From the NCBI GenBank assembly GCA_021815065.1, contig JAKAHI010000085.1, forward strand, positions 1 to 6,349: 6,349 nt of DNA, in the 5' to 3' direction. The translations under genes and the position numbers were made by a program. Position 1 is the stretch's first letter. Every line of letters begins with the position of its first letter. The stretch is from a bacterium (lineage in GTDB: Bacteria > JAMCPX01). A model generated the notes under the pieces. It did not search any database and was not told the origin of the DNA. It saw only the letters and a program-made list of their open reading frames with translations. This document shows positions 5,758 through 6,349 of this stretch, one piece after another.

Positions 5758-6349
5758 TGTGTTACCTTTCTGAATATAAGCACTGCATTCGTCCCCCCAA
5801 AACCAAAGGAATTGGACATCCCGGTCGTTATGCTCCTCTGAACCGGAACATTCGGGACATAGTCGAGGTCGCATTCGGGGTCCGGGGTTTCATAGTTGAT
5901 GGTTGGCGGCAGCACCCCGTGGTGCAGTGCGAGCACCGTAAAAATGGCCTCGATCGCACCTGCCGCGCCGAGCAGATGTCCGGTCGCTCCCTTGGTAGAA
6001 CTTATCGCGAGTTTGTCAGCATGCTCCGCAAAGACGGTCTTTATCGCAAGTGTCTCCACCTGGTCGTTATATTTCGTCGAGGTACCGTGAGCATTGATAT
6101 AGTCTACCGCATCGGGTTTGATACCGGCATCCTCGATGGCCAGTTTCATGCACTGGACCGCGCCCTTACCTTCCGGAGAAGGGGCTGTTATGTGATAGGC
6201 GTCTCCGTTGGCGCCATAGCCGGCAACCTCCGCATATATTTTTGCTCCCCTGGCCATGGCATGTTCGTAAGATTCCAGTATGAGTATGCCGGCGCCTTCT
6301 CCCATAACAAATCCGTCCCTGTTGAGATCGAACGGCCTCGATGCGTGCC
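5754..6349 (-). CDS. fabF: 3-oxoacyl-[acyl-carrier-protein] synthase II, C-terminal part (5' end cut by window)
   Basis: The last 197 residues are visible; about the first half, with the active-site Cys, lies beyond the right edge. KAS II condenses malonyl-ACP with acyl-ACP in each round of fatty acid elongation in the cytosol. Seen in the fragment: SRPFDLNRDGFVMGEGAG (3-20), the thiolase-fold signature; catalytic His87 in NAHGTST; Lys119 and His124 in STKGATGHLLGAAGA; and the SNSFGFGGTNA glycine loop near the C-terminus. The spacing of His, Lys and His (32 and 5 residues) matches E. coli FabF His303, Lys335 and His340. The frame ends RKVTQ with a TGA that overlaps the rpiB ATG (ATGA, 5757-5754), a sign of translational coupling. 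FabB or another KAS paralogue is possible, but the operon context favours FabF. Confidence 0.95.
   Translation of the reverse strand, partial: HASRPFDLNRDGFVMGEGAGILILESYEHAMARGAKIYAEVAGYGANGDAYHITAPSPEGKGAVQCMKLAIEDAGIKPDAVDYINAHGTSTKYNDQVETLAIKTVFAEHADKLAISSTKGATGHLLGAAGAIEAIFTVLALHHGVLPPTINYETPDPECDLDYVPNVPVQRSITTGMSNSFGFGGTNAVLIFRKVTQ

Noticed and set aside
5758..5874. Upstream extension of the rpiB frame to an ATG at 5874
   Set aside because: The extra 39 residues lie inside fabF coding sequence and resemble nothing, whereas MRIAIASDHAG at 5757 is the normal RpiB start with a Shine-Dalgarno.

Overview
The window is bacterial chromosomal DNA in which every convincing gene lies on the minus strand, so transcription runs from high to low coordinates. 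From right to left the genes are: the 3' part of fabF (fatty acid elongation), rpiB (pentose phosphate isomerase), glyA (serine hydroxymethyltransferase), nrdR (repressor of ribonucleotide reductase genes), a 392-base structured intergenic stretch, a secreted double beta-propeller protein of 791 residues, and the 5' part of a family 2 glycosyltransferase. The order fabF-rpiB-glyA-nrdR is one I associate from memory with Geobacter-like Desulfobacterota and with Nitrospirota. Together with a Vgb/NHL-type secreted propeller it suggests a Gram-negative bacterium of that kind, but the phylum is an inference and not something the sequence proves.

Region 3555-6349 is a tight housekeeping operon. fabF and rpiB overlap by ATGA, rpiB and glyA share one uninterrupted reading frame, and nrdR starts 4 bases after the glyA stop. 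Its products serve growth: fatty acid chain elongation, ribose-5-phosphate supply, one-carbon units for nucleotide synthesis, and control of deoxyribonucleotide production. The absence of any stop codon between rpiB and glyA is the most notable feature here. It is either a true fusion protein or a one-base sequence error, and a strong ribosome binding site still precedes the glyA start.

Region 1-3554 is different in character: more AT-rich, with genes for the cell surface or export. The propeller gene has its own strong sigma70-type promoter and a perfect Shine-Dalgarno. Its product has a signal peptide, a fibronectin type III domain with a lysine-rich insertion, and two arrays of seven repeats of about 40 residues. 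Each array is followed by a GPQY-x-PY trailer, as if a whole seven-bladed propeller had been duplicated. The second array is exactly periodic (120 bp), which points to recent copying or homogenisation. The glycosyltransferase at the left edge may begin a surface polysaccharide locus. The intergenic stretch 3163-3554 holds the propeller promoter, three CGTGTT hexamers just upstream of it, several inverted repeats and a possible 48-residue ORF. No RNA gene, CRISPR array or transposase was seen.
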